Assembly (NCBI GenBank): GCA_041686955.1
Contig: JAWLCV010000001.1
Location: 85,247-149,246, forward strand
DNA from: UBA7803 sp041686955
GTDB lineage: Bacteria; Pseudomonadota; Gammaproteobacteria; Pseudomonadales; Azotimanducaceae
Direction: 5' to 3'
DNA length: 64,000 bases
Under the pieces are notes generated by a model. That model was given only the letters and a program-made list of their open reading frames with translations. It did no database searches and was not told the DNA's origin. The position numbers and the translations under genes were made by a program. Below, piece after piece: positions 36,426 through 44,776 of this stretch; within the stretch, counting starts at the first letter, position 1; every line of letters begins with the position of its first letter.

Positions 36426-37483
36426 GACTCGGGCACGGGCCGTTCGCCGGAGCGGGCCGTGACGGTGAGCTGCTCGCTGCCGCGGAGGACGTCGAGCTGG
36501 ATCCGCGAGCCGGGCGCGGCGTGGGCGATGAGCCGGCTGGCAACGGTCGAGCTGACCGCGGGCTGTTCGTTGATGGCGACGATCCGGTCGCCCACCCGCA
36601 GGCCCGCCTCGTCGGCCGGGCCCCGGTGCAGCACCCGGGTCACTTCGAGCCCCACCGCCATGCCCGGCGCCGGGGTGCTCGCCAGCTCGACGCCGAGCCA
36701 ACCCCGGGTCACGCGGCCGGTCTCGACGATTTCGTCGAGCACGGCCAGGGCGAGCTGGGACGGAATGGCGAAGCCGATGCCTTCGGATCCGCCGGAGCGG
36801 GAGAAGATCAGCGCGTTCACCCCGATCAGGTTGCCCTCGGCATCGATGAGGGCGCCCCCCGAGTTGCCGGGGTTGATGGCGGCGTCGGTCTGCATGAAGT
36901 CGTCGTAGGGGCTCGGACTGATGCCGGTACGCCCCTTGGCGCTGATGATGCCGTAGGAGACCGTCTGGCCGATGCCGAAGGGGTTGCCGATGGCCAGGGC
37001 CACGTCGCCCACTTCCACCGTATCGGATCGGCCGATGGGAATGGACTGCAGGCCCTGGGCCTCGACCTTGATGACCGCCAGATCCGTTTCCGGGTCGCTT
37101 CCCACCACCGTGGCCGTGGTGGCCTGGCCGTTGCTGAAGGCCACCAGGATCTCGTCGGCCCCGGCGATCACGTGGTTGTTCGTGAGGATGTAGCCGTCTT
37201 CCCGAACGACTACGCCGGAACCCAAGGAGCTCTGCATGTGGTTGCCTTCGGTCCCCGAGAATCGCTCGCACCACTCCCTGAAGCGGGGGAGCTGGCAGAT
37301 GGGGGGCGTCAGCACCTTGCTGGAGTAGATGTTCACCACGGCGGGCGCGGCGCGTCTCACGGCCTCGGCATAGCCGGGCTTCGCGGCGGGCGGCTCGCTG
37401 CCCGTGCCGGCGAACATCACCACGAGACCTACCATGGCGCCCACCAAGGCAGGCAGCACCACGTATCGCAACATTTCGCGCAT
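36422..37483 (-). CDS. degS: DegS/AlgW-type inner-membrane serine protease
   Basis: 353 aa. One N-terminal membrane anchor (about 6-26), a trypsin-like domain with His104 (TNNHVI), Asp134 (TDLAVIKV) and Ser208 (NPGNSGGAL), then one PDZ domain (about 255-345). One PDZ and a membrane anchor make it DegS/AlgW rather than DegP, so it should cut an anti-sigma factor on outer-membrane stress. Before the protease core it carries Cys63 and Cys72 in a short loop (ICQLPRFREWCERF). It is a single gene, divergent from zapE. Confidence 0.94.
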   Translation of the reverse strand: MREMLRYVVLPALVGAMVGLVVMFAGTGSEPPAAKPGYAEAVRRAAPAVVNIYSSKVLTPPICQLPRFREWCERFSGTEGNHMQSSLGSGVVVREDGYILTNNHVIAGADEILVAFSNGQATTATVVGSDPETDLAVIKVEAQGLQSIPIGRSDTVEVGDVALAIGNPFGIGQTVSYGIISAKGRTGISPSPYDDFMQTDAAINPGNSGGALIDAEGNLIGVNALIFSRSGGSEGIGFAIPSQLALAVLDEIVETGRVTRGWLGVELASTPAPGMAVGLEVTRVLHRGPADEAGLRVGDRIVAINEQPAVSSTVASRLIAHAAPGSRIQLDVLRGSEQLTVTARSGERPVPES

Positions 37484-37546
37484 GAGGCGAAATTAGCAGA
37501 TAAAGCTGGTTGGTGTAATGGCGCATCAACGGTAAAGTCCGCGCCC

Positions 37547-38665
37547 ATGTCGGAACAGCTGTCGGACATCGCGTCACCGCGGGCCCGCTACCAGGAGCTT
37601 CTCGAGAGCCCCGCGTTCTCCCATGACCCCGCCCAGGAGCGGGTGGTGGACCTGCTCGACGATCTCTACCACCGGCTCGCCGCGCGCCGCAGCAGCCGCA
37701 ACGGCCTGCTGACGCGGCTGCTGCCGCGGGCCCGGCGGCCGGCGGAGCCGGTTTGCGGGCTGTATCTGTGGGGCGGGGTGGGACGGGGCAAGACCATGCT
37801 CATGGACCTGTTCTACGAATGCCTGCCGGCCGACGACCGCCTGCGGATGCACTTCCACCGCTTCATGCACCGCGTTCACCGCGAGCTCAGGGATCTGGCG
37901 GGTACGGCCAATCCGCTCGAGCAGGTGGCGGAGCGGTTCGCCCGGGAGTCCTCGGTCTTGTGTTTCGACGAGTTCTTCGTCTCCGACATCGGCGACGCCA
38001 TGATCCTCGCCGAGCTGCTCGAGGGGCTGTTCGAGCGCGGCGTGGCCCTGGTGGCCACCTCGAACGTGGAGCCGGACAGGCTCTACGAGAACGGTCTGCA
38101 GCGGCGACGTTTTCTGCCCGCCATCGAGCTCTTGAAGACCCACACCCGGGTGTTCAACGTGGACGGCGACGTGGACTACCGGCTGCGGGTGCTGGAGCGG
38201 GCTGAGATCTACCACAGCCCGCTGGATGCGGAAGCGGAGCGGAGCCTCGCCCGCAGTTTCGAGGCGCTGGCGCCGGAGCCGGCCGAGCACGACGTGGTGC
38301 TCGAGATCGAGGGGCGCCCGGTGCGGGCGCGCCGGGTGGCCGAGGACGTGGCCTGGTTCGAGTTTTCCGAGCTGTGCGAGGGGCCCCGAAGCCAGAACGA
38401 CTACATCGAGCTGGCGCGGATCTTCCACGCCGTGCTGGTCTCCAACGTGCGCCGGTTCACCGTTCGTGACGAAGACGCCGCGCGCCGGTTCATCAGCCTC
38501 GTCGACGAGTTCTACGACCGCAACGTCAAGCTCATCGTCTCGGCGGAAGCGCCGGTGACCGAGCTGTACGCCGGGGAGCGGCTGCGCTTCGAGTTCGAAC
38601 GGACCGAGAGCCGGCTGCTGGAGATGCAGTCGGTGGAGTATCTGGGGGGGACGCATAAAGCGTGA
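37547..38665 (+). CDS. zapE: Cell division AFG1-like ATPase ZapE
   Basis: 372 aa from ATG 37547; the open frame further upstream is antisense to degS and ignored. Walker A GGVGRGKT (Lys82) and Walker B LCFDEFFVSD near 142 identify an AFG1/ZapE P-loop ATPase, which in E. coli acts at the division ring under low oxygen or heat. It precedes rplM, the usual neighbour. Confidence 0.95.
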   Translation: MSEQLSDIASPRARYQELLESPAFSHDPAQERVVDLLDDLYHRLAARRSSRNGLLTRLLPRARRPAEPVCGLYLWGGVGRGKTMLMDLFYECLPADDRLRMHFHRFMHRVHRELRDLAGTANPLEQVAERFARESSVLCFDEFFVSDIGDAMILAELLEGLFERGVALVATSNVEPDRLYENGLQRRRFLPAIELLKTHTRVFNVDGDVDYRLRVLERAEIYHSPLDAEAERSLARSFEALAPEPAEHDVVLEIEGRPVRARRVAEDVAWFEFSELCEGPRSQNDYIELARIFHAVLVSNVRRFTVRDEDAARRFISLVDEFYDRNVKLIVSAEAPVTELYAGERLRFEFERTESRLLEMQSVEYLGGTHKA

Positions 38666-38683
38666 GGTCGATAGGAGGTCGCC

Positions 38684-38764
38684 ATCCGCTTTCCGCTCTC
38701 CGCTTTCCGCTGGAGCGCCGCGGCAACCTTCCAGCGGATAGCGGAAGGCGGACAGCGGAAAGCG
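38684..38764. repeat. Intergenic inverted repeat of degenerate heptamers (copy A)
   Basis: The left arm (about 38686-38711) is a run of CCGCTTT/CCGCTCT heptamers and the right arm (about 38728-38764) is their inverted counterpart, AGCGGAT, AGCGGAA, GGCGGAC, AGCGGAA. The arms can form a long imperfect stem around a GC-rich centre. It sits between zapE and rplM. A related element occurs at 63801-63893 and a variant at 62323-62435. Confidence 0.8.
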
Positions 38765-38871
38765 TTATTGTAATACCTCCGCCCCTCCGCTAAGATTCGC
38801 GCTCCCAAATTTCCGGCCGCCCGGCGGGGCGGCGGGTATCGTTTGCACCTGAAACGGGCACGAGAGTTCTC

Positions 38872-39300
38872 ATGAAAACGGTAAGCATGCGCGCGGAGGA
38901 CGTCCGGCGTTCCTGGTACGTCGTCGATGCCGAAGGCAAGACGCTGGGGCGCCTGGCCACCGAGGTGGCGCGCCGCCTGCGGGGCAAACACAAGCCCGAG
39001 TACACGCCTCACGTCGACACCGGCGACTACATCGTGGTGGTGAACGCGGACAAGGTGCGGGTCACCGGCCGCAAGACCACCGACAAGATCTACTACCGCC
39101 ACAGCGGCTATCCCGGCGGCATCAAGGCCACCAGCTTCGAACACATGCGCGAACGCCATCCCGAGCGGATCATCGAAAAGGCGGTCAAGGGCATGCTGCC
39201 GCGCAACCCCCTCGGACGCGCGATGCTGAAGAAGCTCAAGGTGTACGCGGGCGGCGAGCATCCCCACAGCGCACAACAACCCGAATCTTTGGATATCTAA
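38872..39300 (+). CDS. rplM: Large ribosomal subunit protein uL13
   Basis: 142 aa, the standard length. It contains RSWYVVDAEGKTLGRLATEVA and ERIIEKAVKGMLPRNPLGR, both uL13 hallmarks. It is co-transcribed with rpsI (4-base gap). The 5' leader from 38765 may contain the L13-binding autoregulatory site known in E. coli, but I cannot show it. Confidence 0.99.
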   Translation: MKTVSMRAEDVRRSWYVVDAEGKTLGRLATEVARRLRGKHKPEYTPHVDTGDYIVVVNADKVRVTGRKTTDKIYYRHSGYPGGIKATSFEHMRERHPERIIEKAVKGMLPRNPLGRAMLKKLKVYAGGEHPHSAQQPESLDI

Positions 39301-39304
39301 GAGC

Positions 39305-39697
39305 ATGGCAGCCACCCAAAACTACGGCACCGGCCGGCGCAAGACCTCCACCGCGCGCGTCTTCCTCAGCCCCGGCAACGGCAACATCCTGGTGAACAAC
39401 CGCCCCCTGGACGAGTACTTCGGCCGCGAAACCGCGCGCATGGTGGTACGTCAGGCCCTGGAAGTGGCGGACATGGTCGACAAGGTGGACGTGCGGGTGA
39501 CGGTGCGCGGCGGTGGCAATACCGGTCAGGCCGGCTCCATCCGCCATGGCATCGCACGGGCTCTGGTGGAGCACGACGAGAGCCTGCGGGTGCCGTTGCG
39601 GCAGGCCGGGTTCCTGACCCGGGACGCCCGTGCCGTGGAGCGCAAGAAGGTGGGTCTGCGCAAGGCGCGCAAACGGCCCCAGTACTCCAAGCGCTGA
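39305..39697 (+). CDS. rpsI: Small ribosomal subunit protein uS9
   Basis: 130 aa with the N-terminal YGTGRRKTSTARVFL and the basic C-terminal tail KRPQYSKR that reaches the ribosomal P site. It follows rplM directly. The 250 bases to petA hold an imperfect stem (about 39739-39760, GCGGTGG/CCACCGC) that may end this transcript but lacks a T-tract. Confidence 0.99.
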   Translation: MAATQNYGTGRRKTSTARVFLSPGNGNILVNNRPLDEYFGRETARMVVRQALEVADMVDKVDVRVTVRGGGNTGQAGSIRHGIARALVEHDESLRVPLRQAGFLTRDARAVERKKVGLRKARKRPQYSKR

Positions 39698-39947
39698 TCG
39701 CTCGCCGATTTCTGCGGCTGCACCCGCCGTGCGGCCGCGCGGTGGTCCATTGGCCACCGCCATAACGAGAACGACATCTTCGCGGCCCGGTTGCCGCGCT
39801 GCGGGGACATGCCCCGGAGCCTCCCGCCGAAGCCGCGAACCCGAGGAAAAATGCTGCCCGACAGTGGCTCATGGGACCTCGCCGCCGGCGGTTACCGGCC
39901 GGTGTATGTTAAACTTGTGCGTCTTTTCGGACTGTCTGGAGTAGGCC

Positions 39948-40604
39948 GTGAGCCAGGGCGATCAGTTGAGTTTGAAAACCGCGGAAGAGCTCGCGGAAAG
40001 CATCGACACTGAAAAAATAGATTCGCAACGGCGCTACTTCCTAATCGGCGCCACCACTCTGGTCGGCGCGGTCGGGGTGGTTGGCGCAGCAGTACCTTTC
40101 GTAGCTTCCTGGCAGCCGAGCGCCAGGGCCCGGGCCCTTGGAGCCCCCGTCACCATCGACATCAGCAAGCTGCGGCCGGGCGAGATGCTCGGGCCGGTGC
40201 CGGCGTGGCGCGGTCAACCCATTTTCATCCTCTACCGCACGCCGGACGCCGTCGGGCGCCTGGAGCAGGAGAACCCGGATCTGGCGGACCCGGATTCCGC
40301 CAACGTCGCTCAGCAGCCGGGCTACGCGCAGAACGCCTGGCGCTCGCGTCGGCCGGAGATCGGCATCTACGTGGGCCTGTGCACCCACCTCGGCTGCTCG
40401 CCGAAGTACTACGGCGAGGTGGCGCCGGAACCCTTCGACCCCAACTGGCAGGGTGGTTTCTTCTGCCCCTGTCACGGCTCCCGCTTCGATCTTGCAGGTA
40501 GGGTCGTCAAGGGCGTGCCCGCGCCCGACAACCTGCCCGTTCCGCCCTATCAGTTCGTGAGCGAGAACGTGATCGTGATCGGTGAAGACGAGGAGACCGC
40601 CTGA
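39948..40604 (+). CDS. petA: Rieske iron-sulfur subunit of cytochrome bc1
   Basis: 218 aa from GTG 39948, with GGAGTAGG upstream. A twin-arginine signal/anchor (SQRRYFLIG near 26) inserts the folded protein. Cluster ligands Cys145/His147 (CTHLGC) and Cys173/His176 (CPCHGS) and the disulfide pair Cys150/Cys175 are all present. It takes electrons from quinol to cytochrome c1. petB starts within its stop (TGATG). Confidence 0.97.
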   Translation: MSQGDQLSLKTAEELAESIDTEKIDSQRRYFLIGATTLVGAVGVVGAAVPFVASWQPSARARALGAPVTIDISKLRPGEMLGPVPAWRGQPIFILYRTPDAVGRLEQENPDLADPDSANVAQQPGYAQNAWRSRRPEIGIYVGLCTHLGCSPKYYGEVAPEPFDPNWQGGFFCPCHGSRFDLAGRVVKGVPAPDNLPVPPYQFVSENVIVIGEDEETA

Positions 40605-41884
40605 TGGCCGAAGCCCAAGAGAAGCAGAGCCGGATCGCGGCCGGGTGGAGCAACTTCATCGGCTGGGTAGACGAGCGTTTCCCGATCCTGGAAACGTGGG
40701 ACTACCACATGGTGAAGTACTGGGCGCCGAAGAACTTCAACTTCTGGTACCTGTTCGGCGTGCTGTCCATGGTGGTGCTGGTGAACCAGCTGCTCACCGG
40801 CATCTGGCTCACCATGAGCTACGTGCCGAGCGGCGAGGGCGCCTTCGCCTCGGTCGAGTACATCATGCGCGACGTGGAGTACGGCTGGCTGCTCCGCTAT
40901 CTCCATTCCACCGGCGCCTCCGCGTTCTTCATCGTCGTCTACCTGCACATGTTCCGCGGGCTGATGTACGGCTCCTACCGCAAGCCGCGGGAGCTGTTGT
41001 GGCTGATCGGCATGGCCATCTTCGTGGTGCTCATGGCCGAAGGGTTCTTCGGCTACCTGCTGCCCTGGGGCAACATGTCCTACTGGGGCGCGCAGGTGAT
41101 CGTCTCGCTGGTTGGGGCCATTCCGGTAATCGGTCCGGACCTCATGGAATGGGTCCGCGGCGACTTCCTGATGTCGGAGATCACCCTGAACCGCTTCTTC
41201 GCGCTGCACGTGATCGCCCTGCCGCTGGTGCTGGTGATGCTGGTGTTCGTGCACATCGTGGCGCTGCATCACGTGGGGTCGAACAATCCCGACGGCATCG
41301 AGATCAAGAAGAACAAAGACGCCAACGGCGTACCGAAGGACGGCATCCCGTTCCACCCCTACTACACCATCGGCCACGACCTTCCGGCCATCGTCGCGTT
41401 CCTGTTCGTGTTCTGCGCCGTGGTGTTCTACGCGCCGGAGATGGGCGGCTACTTCCTCGAGAAGCCGAACTTCGAGCAGGCGAATCCGCTGAAGACGCCG
41501 GACCACATTGCTCCGGTCTGGTACTACACCCCCTACTACGCCATGCTGCGGGCCTCCACCTTCCCGCTGTTCGGGCTCACGGCGAAGTTCTGGGGCTTCG
41601 TGGTAATGGCGGGCGCCATCGTGCTGCCGGCGGTGCTGCCGTGGCTCGACCGCAGCCCGGTGAAGTCCATTCGCTACAAGGGTCTGATCTCCCGGGTGAT
41701 GCTGGGCCTGTTCGTGATCAGCTTCGTCATCCTCGGTTACCTGGGCACCATCCCGCCCTCCGGACCTGCCACCATGCTGGCTCAGGCCTGTACGGTGGTG
41801 TACTTCGCCTACTTCGTGCTCATGCCCTGGTACACCAGGGTGGAGAAGACCAAGCCCGTGCCGGAAAGGGTGACCATGCGATGA
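40604..41884 (+). CDS. petB: Cytochrome b subunit of bc1 complex
   Basis: 426 aa, about eight membrane helices. Heme ligands are seen as paired His in LRYLHSTGAS/VVYLHMFRGL and FALHVIAL/LVFVHIVALHH. The Qo-site motif reads PVWY instead of the PEWY of alpha-proteobacteria and mitochondria, a variant known in beta/gamma-proteobacteria. It carries the two b hemes of the Q cycle. Its stop overlaps the petC start (ATGA). Confidence 0.97.
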   Translation: MAEAQEKQSRIAAGWSNFIGWVDERFPILETWDYHMVKYWAPKNFNFWYLFGVLSMVVLVNQLLTGIWLTMSYVPSGEGAFASVEYIMRDVEYGWLLRYLHSTGASAFFIVVYLHMFRGLMYGSYRKPRELLWLIGMAIFVVLMAEGFFGYLLPWGNMSYWGAQVIVSLVGAIPVIGPDLMEWVRGDFLMSEITLNRFFALHVIALPLVLVMLVFVHIVALHHVGSNNPDGIEIKKNKDANGVPKDGIPFHPYYTIGHDLPAIVAFLFVFCAVVFYAPEMGGYFLEKPNFEQANPLKTPDHIAPVWYYTPYYAMLRASTFPLFGLTAKFWGFVVMAGAIVLPAVLPWLDRSPVKSIRYKGLISRVMLGLFVISFVILGYLGTIPPSGPATMLAQACTVVYFAYFVLMPWYTRVEKTKPVPERVTMR

Positions 41885-42681
41885 ATGGCAAGAAAATCAT
41901 AATGAAGTACCTGCTGGGCCTGGTCATGCTGCTGCCGGGCGCCGTATGGGCCGCCGAATCCGCTTATCCCATGGAACCCATGGAGCCGGATCTGAAGAAC
42001 CTCCCGTCGCTGCAGAACGGCCTGCGACTGTACGCCAACTACTGCATCGGCTGCCATTCGTTGAAGTTCCAGCGCTACCAGCGCACCGCGCAGGATCTGG
42101 GCATCCCGGAAGACGTGATGCTCGAGCAGGTGGTGTTCACCGGACAGAAGATCGGCGAGCAGATGGTCACGGCCATGGACCCCGAAGGCGCCAAGAACTG
42201 GTTCGGCGCGCCGCCGCCGGACCTGACCATGGTGGCCCGGGTGCGCAGCCCGGAGTGGATCTACAACTATCTGAAGACCTTCTATCTGGACGAAACCCGT
42301 CCGCTGGGGGTCAACAACAAGGTGTTCCCAAACGTCGGCATGCCTCACGTGCTCATGGAACTGCAGGGTGTTCAGCGCTCCGCCTGCGTTCAGGTGCCCA
42401 AGATCGCCGAGAACGGCGGCGAGATGCGCGACCCCCTGGAACCCGGTCGGCGAATCACGGAAGAGAAGTGCGGACAACTGGTCGTGGACGAAGGAACCGG
42501 TGCCTACACCCCGGAAGAATACGACCAGGCCATGTACGACATCAGCAACTTCCTCTACTACGTGGGTGAGCCGAGCCGGCTCGATCGGCATCGGATCGGC
42601 ATCTACGTGCTGCTGTTCATCGTCATCCTGTACGTCTTCACGTGGCTGCTCGGCAGGGAATACCACAAGGCGGTTCGATGA
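41881..42681 (+). CDS. petC: Cytochrome c1 of bc1 complex
   Basis: 266 aa from ATG 41881. A signal peptide (about 1-25), one heme c site CIGCH (Cys55, Cys58, His59), and a C-terminal membrane anchor (about 238-257) match cytochrome c1. It passes electrons on to soluble c-type cytochromes. The frame is open far upstream through petB but only this 3' part is real. It ends petABC. Confidence 0.97.
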   Translation: MNGKKIIMKYLLGLVMLLPGAVWAAESAYPMEPMEPDLKNLPSLQNGLRLYANYCIGCHSLKFQRYQRTAQDLGIPEDVMLEQVVFTGQKIGEQMVTAMDPEGAKNWFGAPPPDLTMVARVRSPEWIYNYLKTFYLDETRPLGVNNKVFPNVGMPHVLMELQGVQRSACVQVPKIAENGGEMRDPLEPGRRITEEKCGQLVVDEGTGAYTPEEYDQAMYDISNFLYYVGEPSRLDRHRIGIYVLLFIVILYVFTWLLGREYHKAVR

Positions 42682-42700
42682 TCCGCCCACGAGCAGAGCA

Positions 42701-42722
42701 GGGCCGGTGAACCCGCCGGCCC
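42701..42722 (+). terminator. Hairpin downstream of petC
   Basis: GGGCCGG (42701-42707) pairs with CCGGCCC (42716-42722) around an 8-base loop, 19 bases after the petC stop. GC-rich and without a T-run; a plausible transcript end before sspA. Confidence 0.4.
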
Positions 42723-42783
42723 CGCACTTGCGTCGGAGCCCGGATCCGAGCCGATAAACAGCCACTGCCTCTGGTAAAGCCAC

Positions 42784-43416
42784 ATGAGCCTAGTAACCAA
42801 ACGTTCCTCCATGACCCTGTTCTCGGACGCGCGGGATCATTACTCCCACCGGGTACGCATGGTGCTTTCGGAGAAGGGCGTCACCTGCGACATCGTCGAC
42901 GTGGATCCCAACAACAAGCCGGAGGACCTGGCGGAGATCAATCCGTACAACAGCCTGCCGACGCTGCTCGACCGGGATCTCGTGCTCTACGAAGCGAACG
43001 TCATCATGGAGTACCTGGACGAGCGTTTCCCGCATCCTCCCCTATTGCCGGTCTACCCGGTACAGCGGGCCCTGTCGCGGTTGTGGATCACCCGCGTCGA
43101 GAAGGAATGGAGCGGCCGGCTCGACATCCTCATGGCGGGCAAGGGCCGGGAGACGGTCATCAGCAAAGCCCGCAAGGAGCTGCGGGAGAGCATCATCGCC
43201 GTGGCGCCCATCTTCGCAGAGAAGCCGTTCTTCATGAACGACGAGTTCACCCTGGTGGACTGCTGCGTCGCGCCCATCCTCTGGCGCCTGAAAGTCGTCG
43301 GCATCACCCTGCCCGAGCGCAGCACGCGGCCCTTGCAGAAGTACATGCAGAAGATCTTCGAGCGCGAGTCGTTCCGCGAGAGCCTGACGGAAGCCGAGCT
43401 CGAGATGCAGGACTGA
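42784..43416 (+). CDS. sspA: Stringent starvation protein A
   Basis: 210 aa, GST fold. The N-terminal thioredoxin-like part (SMTLFSDARDHYSHRVRMVLSE split over 9-30) and DVDPNNKPEDLAEINPYNSLPTL segments are typical of SspA, an RNA polymerase-binding regulator in starvation and acid response. Placed directly after petABC and 28 bases before sspB, the usual order. Confidence 0.95.
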   Translation: MSLVTKRSSMTLFSDARDHYSHRVRMVLSEKGVTCDIVDVDPNNKPEDLAEINPYNSLPTLLDRDLVLYEANVIMEYLDERFPHPPLLPVYPVQRALSRLWITRVEKEWSGRLDILMAGKGRETVISKARKELRESIIAVAPIFAEKPFFMNDEFTLVDCCVAPILWRLKVVGITLPERSTRPLQKYMQKIFERESFRESLTEAELEMQD

Positions 43417-43444
43417 CGAACCGGCGGCCGAGGCCGCCGAACCG

Positions 43445-43861
43445 ATGCACGCCGTGAGCAAGAAGCCGAAACGACCGTATCTGCTTCGCGCCTTCTACGA
43501 CTGGATCGTAGACAGCGGGCTGACGCCCTACGTCCTGGTGGACGCGAGCGCCGAAGGCGTGGTCGTCCCCCGGGAGTTCGTCCAGGAGGGCAAGATCGTT
43601 CTGAACGTCTCGCCGAACGCCGTGGCCCAGTTTTCCCTCGACGATACCGCGCTTTCGTGTAACTGCCGCTTCGGCGGCAAGCCGTTCGCGGTGCATCTGC
43701 CCATGGCCGGCATTCAGGCCATCTACGCGAAGGAGAGCGGCGAGGGGATGGTGTTCGAACCGGAGGTCTTTCCCGGACCGCCGGATCGGGGGCCGGATCG
43801 GGGGCCGGACGAGCCGCCGCCGAAGCCGTCGGGCGGTGGCCACCTCAAAATCGTGAAGTAG
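43445..43861 (+). CDS. sspB: ClpXP protease specificity-enhancing factor SspB
   Basis: 138 aa. The core (about 10-105) has YLLRAFYDWIVDSG and PFAVHLPMAGIQAIYAKE, typical of SspB, which delivers ssrA-tagged proteins to ClpX. A Pro/Asp/Gly-rich linker containing PDRG twice (from a short 12-bp DNA duplication near 43784-43808) leads to the ClpX-binding tail HLKIVK. Its stop is one base from the convergent BON-lipoprotein stop. Confidence 0.95.
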   Translation: MHAVSKKPKRPYLLRAFYDWIVDSGLTPYVLVDASAEGVVVPREFVQEGKIVLNVSPNAVAQFSLDDTALSCNCRFGGKPFAVHLPMAGIQAIYAKESGEGMVFEPEVFPGPPDRGPDRGPDEPPPKPSGGGHLKIVK

Positions 43862-43862
43862 C

Positions 43863-44423
43863 TCAGAGGTACTCGAATACCTTCACGATCTTCTGCACGC
43901 CGTAGACCGAGCTAACCACTTCCACGGCGCGATCCGCTTCCTCCCGTGGGAGCATCCCCATCAGGTAGACGGTGCCGTTCTCGGTGACCACCTTGATCTT
44001 TCGCGCGGGCACCTCGGCGTCGGCGAGCATCCGGGTCTTGATCTTGCTGGTGAGCCAGGTGTCGTTGGCGCGGGCGACCATGGATATGGGGCCGCTCACT
44101 TGCAGCTCGTTGTGCACGCGCCGAACATCGGGGTGGCCCCGGGCGATCTCCTCGGCCCGGCGCCTTAGCTCGGCGGTCTCCACCTGGCCCGCCAGCAGCA
44201 GCACGCCGTTGTAGCTCACCGCCACCAGATGGGCGGAATCGAATGCGGAATCCGAGGTCCAGATGCGCCGCTTCACCGTGCTCTCGATGAGCTGGTCGTC
44301 GATCAGCGCTCCCGGGGAGCGAACCCGTGGATCGTCCGAGAACACCGCACAGCCCGAGGCGGTGCTGAAGGCGAGCAGCAACAGCAGCGCAGACAACCGC
44401 TCAGCCGGTCTCACCGAATGCAT
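43863..44423 (-). CDS. dolP: BON-domain outer-membrane lipoprotein (DolP/YraP-like)
   Basis: 186 aa. A lipoprotein signal ends in STASGC (acylated Cys near residue 25), then two BON domains (about 45-110 and 120-186) with GVLLLAGQVET and NGTVYLMGMLPREEADRA. DolP supports outer-membrane integrity and BAM function. The start ATG 44423 lies inside yraN (23-base overlap); a GTG nine bases later is possible. The diaA/gmhA gene usual between yraN and dolP is absent. Confidence 0.92.
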   Translation of the reverse strand: MHSVRPAERLSALLLLLAFSTASGCAVFSDDPRVRSPGALIDDQLIESTVKRRIWTSDSAFDSAHLVAVSYNGVLLLAGQVETAELRRRAEEIARGHPDVRRVHNELQVSGPISMVARANDTWLTSKIKTRMLADAEVPARKIKVVTENGTVYLMGMLPREEADRAVEVVSSVYGVQKIVKVFEYL

Positions 44424-44772
44424 CCCTGACCCATGAGAAATCCGGCGCGTAGTGTCGCCGGGTCACCGACACGACGTCAAATCGACAGCGGACGCCGGCG
44501 CCGCCGTGGCGCGCCAGGTAGTAGCGGGCGGCCGCCAGGAGCTTGCGCTGCTTGCTTCGCCCCACGCTTTCGAGACCACCGCCGAACGCGTCGCTCCGAC
44601 GGTAGCGCACCTCCACGAACACGAGGACGGCGCCGTCGGCCATCACCAGGTCGATCTCGCCGAAACGGCAGCGGAAATTGCGCTCGAGCAGGCGCAGGCC
44701 CTGCCCGGTTAGATACGCTGCGGCGGCGTCCTCCGCCCACCGCCCGGTGGCGAGATGATCGGCGTCGGCCAA
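44401..44772 (-). CDS. yraN: YraN-family (UPF0102) endonuclease-like protein
   Basis: 123 aa. The core GEIDLVMADGAVLVFVEVRYR has the conserved Glu-Asp-Glu metal-site pattern of the PD-(D/E)XK-like YraN family, with Arg at the usual Lys position, as in some relatives. No function is established. It lies 4 bases after lpoA and overlaps the BON gene by 23 bases. Confidence 0.92.
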   Translation of the reverse strand: MADADHLATGRWAEDAAAAYLTGQGLRLLERNFRCRFGEIDLVMADGAVLVFVEVRYRRSDAFGGGLESVGRSKQRKLLAAARYYLARHGGAGVRCRFDVVSVTRRHYAPDFSWVRDAFGETG

Positions 44773-44776
44773 CGGC

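Noticed and set aside
40582..42681. Apparent 699-residue protein across petB and petC
   Set aside because: Only the last 266 residues (from 41881) are cytochrome c1; the earlier part is an out-of-frame reading of petB.
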